DNA of 64,000 nt, taken from AG2 sp036493735 (GTDB taxonomy: Bacteria > Gemmatimonadota > Gemmatimonadetes > Gemmatimonadales > Gemmatimonadaceae). Position 1 is the stretch's first letter, and each line of letters opens with the position of its first letter. The translations under genes were made by a program, and so were the position numbers. The notes under the pieces were generated by a model. That model was not told the origin of the DNA. It saw only the letters and a list, made by a program, of their open reading frames with translations, and ran no database searches. Shown here piece by piece: positions 62,521 to 64,000 of the stretch. Location: positions 170,910 to 234,909 of the forward strand of contig DASXPH010000098.1 in the NCBI GenBank assembly GCA_036493735.1. Direction: 5' to 3'.

Positions 62521-63318
62521 GTGATCGCGGTAGCGGGAGATGCGCGAGTAGGCTATGACAGTATCGGCGGCGGACTACCGGTGGTCTTTCTGCACGCCTT
62601 TCCACTCGATCGCACGATGTGGGCGCCGCAGACGAGCGCGCTCGCCGACGCGTGCCGCTGCCTAACGATCGACGTGCGCGGGTTCGGCGAATCGGACGCG
62701 GTGGCGCCGTTCACGGTCGACCGGTATGCGGACGACATCGTGTGTGTATTGGACAACGCCGGTGTGGACCGAGCGACGATCGTCGGCCTGTCGATGGGCG
62801 GCTATGTTGCATTCGCGCTCTGGCGACGCTGGCCGGCGCGAGTCCGGGCACTCGTCCTCGCCGATACGCGCGCCGGCGCCGACTCGGCGGAGACACGCGA
62901 GCGGCGTCGGGAGCTGATCGGACTCGCGCGCTCGAAGGGCGTATCGCCGGTCGTCGACCGACAGATCGTCGGCTTACTGGGCAAGACGACGCGTGAGCGA
63001 CGGCCCGAGGTCGAGGCGCAGGCGCGCGCGATCGCCGAGTCAGCGAGCGTGGATGGAATTGTCGGCGCGCTTGAAGCGCTCCTTGGCCGGCCCGATTCGA
63101 CCCCGACGCTGTCGACGATCACCGTGCCGACGCTCGTTGTGGTCGGCGACGAAGACGTCATCACACCGCCGAAGGAAGCACGGGCGATGCAGCAGCAGAT
63201 CCACGGAAGTCGCCTCGACGTGGTTGCCGGCGCTGGTCATCTCAGCAATCTCGAACGGCCGGCTGCATTCAACGCGGTGCTCGCCGAGTTCATCCAAGCC
63301 ATCGAGAGCGGCAGTTAG
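62521..63318 (+). CDS. Alpha/beta hydrolase (3-oxoadipate enol-lactonase-like)
   Basis: 265 residues. Oxyanion HAFPLDRTMW (about 25-34), the strand TIDVRGFGES (about 50-59), nucleophile GLSMGG (about 83-88), an Asp in VVGDEDVITPP (about 216), and His in AGAGHLSNLERP (about 240). It most resembles enol-lactonase/bromoperoxidase-like hydrolases; the substrate is unproven. The start is a GTG at 62521, 19 bp after the thioesterase gene. No pathway genes for aromatic degradation lie in the window. Confidence 0.86.
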   Translation: MIAVAGDARVGYDSIGGGLPVVFLHAFPLDRTMWAPQTSALADACRCLTIDVRGFGESDAVAPFTVDRYADDIVCVLDNAGVDRATIVGLSMGGYVAFALWRRWPARVRALVLADTRAGADSAETRERRRELIGLARSKGVSPVVDRQIVGLLGKTTRERRPEVEAQARAIAESASVDGIVGALEALLGRPDSTPTLSTITVPTLVVVGDEDVITPPKEARAMQQQIHGSRLDVVAGAGHLSNLERPAAFNAVLAEFIQAIESGS

Positions 63319-63339
63319 AGGCGGTTAGGTTTGTACGAC

Positions 63340-63957
63340 ATGTCGTCTCCACATTCTGCTCCACTTTCCGCCGCCGAGCAAACGCGCGGTGCGCGCGCCG
63401 GCGCGATGCTCTTTCGGAATCGCAGCTGGCTGCCAGTTCTGTTCATTGCGGTGCCGCTGCTGGTGCCGGGCCACATGTCCGCCGCTGGCTGGGTGGTTGG
63501 CGCGATCGTGATCCTCACGGGCGAATGGATTCGCCTCGCCGGCGTCGCCGCGGCCGGTACCGTAACGCGCCGCCGCTCGCGCGCCGTACAACGGCTCGTG
63601 ACATACGGTGTGTTCCGGTGGGTGCGGAATCCGCTCTACGTTGGGAACTTTCTCATCTGGGTGGGCTTCACGATCATCTCCGGCGTCTATTGGTTCCTGC
63701 CGATCGCGATCCTCATCTTCGCCATTGAGTATTCGCTCATCGTGCGGTACGAGGAGGGCGTCCTCGAGTCGATCTTCGGCGCGGAATATCTGGCGTACAA
63801 GCAGTCCACGCCGCGCTGGATTCCGCGACCGCCGCGTGCGCCGGAAGCGGGCCCGCATGATTGGGCCGAAGCCTGGCGTAGCGAGGTGAGTACCTTCCTG
63901 CAATACGCGGCGCTGATTGTGGCGTTCGCGATCAAGCAATGGCTGATGACGCGGTAG
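63340..63957 (+). CDS. Isoprenylcysteine carboxyl methyltransferase-like membrane protein
   Basis: 205 residues. Hydrophobic segments lie at about 30-45, 48-62, 98-140 and at the C-terminus. The ICMT/phospholipid-methyltransferase pattern is GVFRWVRNPLYVGNFLIWVG (about 86-105), with YEEGVLESIFGAEYLAYKQSTPRWIPR (about 138-160) carrying the NxEE-like binding region. Members methylate phospholipids or small molecules with SAM. The ATG at 63340 is chosen over a TTG three codons earlier. The stop TAG lies at the edge of the G-rich arm. Confidence 0.83.
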   Translation: MSSPHSAPLSAAEQTRGARAGAMLFRNRSWLPVLFIAVPLLVPGHMSAAGWVVGAIVILTGEWIRLAGVAAAGTVTRRRSRAVQRLVTYGVFRWVRNPLYVGNFLIWVGFTIISGVYWFLPIAILIFAIEYSLIVRYEEGVLESIFGAEYLAYKQSTPRWIPRPPRAPEAGPHDWAEAWRSEVSTFLQYAALIVAFAIKQWLMTR

Positions 63958-64000
63958 AGGGTTGCTGCTAGAGGGTTGGTAAACGGAAGGGGGGGGGGGG
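63955..64000. repeat. Left half of a G/C-rich-arm inverted element, cut by the window end
   Basis: The G arm begins at the stop codon of the methyltransferase (GGTAGAGGG), continues GCTAGAGGGTTGG, and reaches AAACGGAAGG before a 12-G run at 63989-64000. In the other GGTAGAGGG elements the same AACGCGGAAGGG is followed by the hairpin (GCCGCCGG). The poly-G therefore replaces the expected sequence and probably marks a sequencing or assembly edge in a hard-to-sequence hairpin. Confidence 0.75.

Overview
The window is high-GC (by inspection) bacterial chromosomal DNA with no rRNA, tRNA, transposase, prophage or CRISPR array that I could see. The gene mix suggests an aerobic soil-type heterotroph, most likely Gemmatimonadota or a relative. 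It includes a MacB/FtsX-type permease of the PadR-linked kind, an M61 aminopeptidase, a GMC oxidoreductase with its small partner, DUF4097, several ECF sigma/anti-sigma operons, lipoproteins and a D15-type outer-membrane protein. The phylum call is inference from gene content, not a computed placement. The last bases are a 12-G run inside a truncated repeat, so the window probably ends at a contig edge.

Layout. 1-6 kb: partial amidohydrolase, a Mn-type yybP-ykoY riboswitch with terminator in front of a TerC protein, HNH nuclease, 2Fe-2S protein, hydrolase, CsaA, rhodanese and OsmC. 6-10 kb: PAS histidine kinase and the GMC pair. 10-12.7 kb: ECF operon 1 (sigma, anti-sigma, DUF4097, exported protein). 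12.7-18.4 kb: Lrp/EamA exporter pair, M61 peptidase, a minimal NHEJ pair (Ku plus stand-alone LigD phosphoesterase) and an enoyl-CoA hydratase. 18.8-25 kb: bactofilin/M23 cell-shape pair, PEBP, DinB, GntR, a very small ACP-like protein and RsgA. 25-33.5 kb: proline dehydrogenase and M14 peptidase, ECF operon 2 with a glycogen-binding-domain protein, and the fadI-fadJ beta-oxidation genes. 33.5-44 kb: glpD, PadR plus permease, greA, MBL protein, deoxyhypusine-synthase-like enzyme, LOG protein and a phosphodiesterase-like enzyme. 44-53.6 kb: queG, secreted phosphoesterase, lipoprotein, hydrolase, two tandem matrixin-like metalloproteases, a thioredoxin-reductase-like flavoprotein and ECF operon 3 (sigma, anti-sigma, PDZ). 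54-64 kb: serine hydrolase with a Lys/Ser tail, D15 protein, DUF2156, MIP18, RNase D, AI-2E transporter, PLP enzyme, thioesterase, hydrolase and methyltransferase.

Three things stand out beyond the ordinary gene list. (1) About ten intergenic elements have a G-rich arm, usually starting at or inside a stop codon, a central GC hairpin or short spacer, and a complementary C-rich arm. They come in several sequence flavours. (2) The heptamer CCTAACG/CGTTAGG occurs about 35 times, almost always inside genes and in every permitted frame, using otherwise rare codons such as TTA, CTA and AGG. (3) An 85-residue protein at 23.4 kb reads like an acyl carrier protein circularly permuted exactly at the phosphopantetheine serine.

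Genes are tightly packed, with many ATGA or GTGA start/stop overlaps. These support translationally coupled units such as rhodanese-OsmC, the GMC pair, Lrp-EamA, Ku-LigD, anti-sigma/sigma, hypothetical-RsgA, M14-ProDH, small protein-QueG and AI-2E-PLP enzyme.
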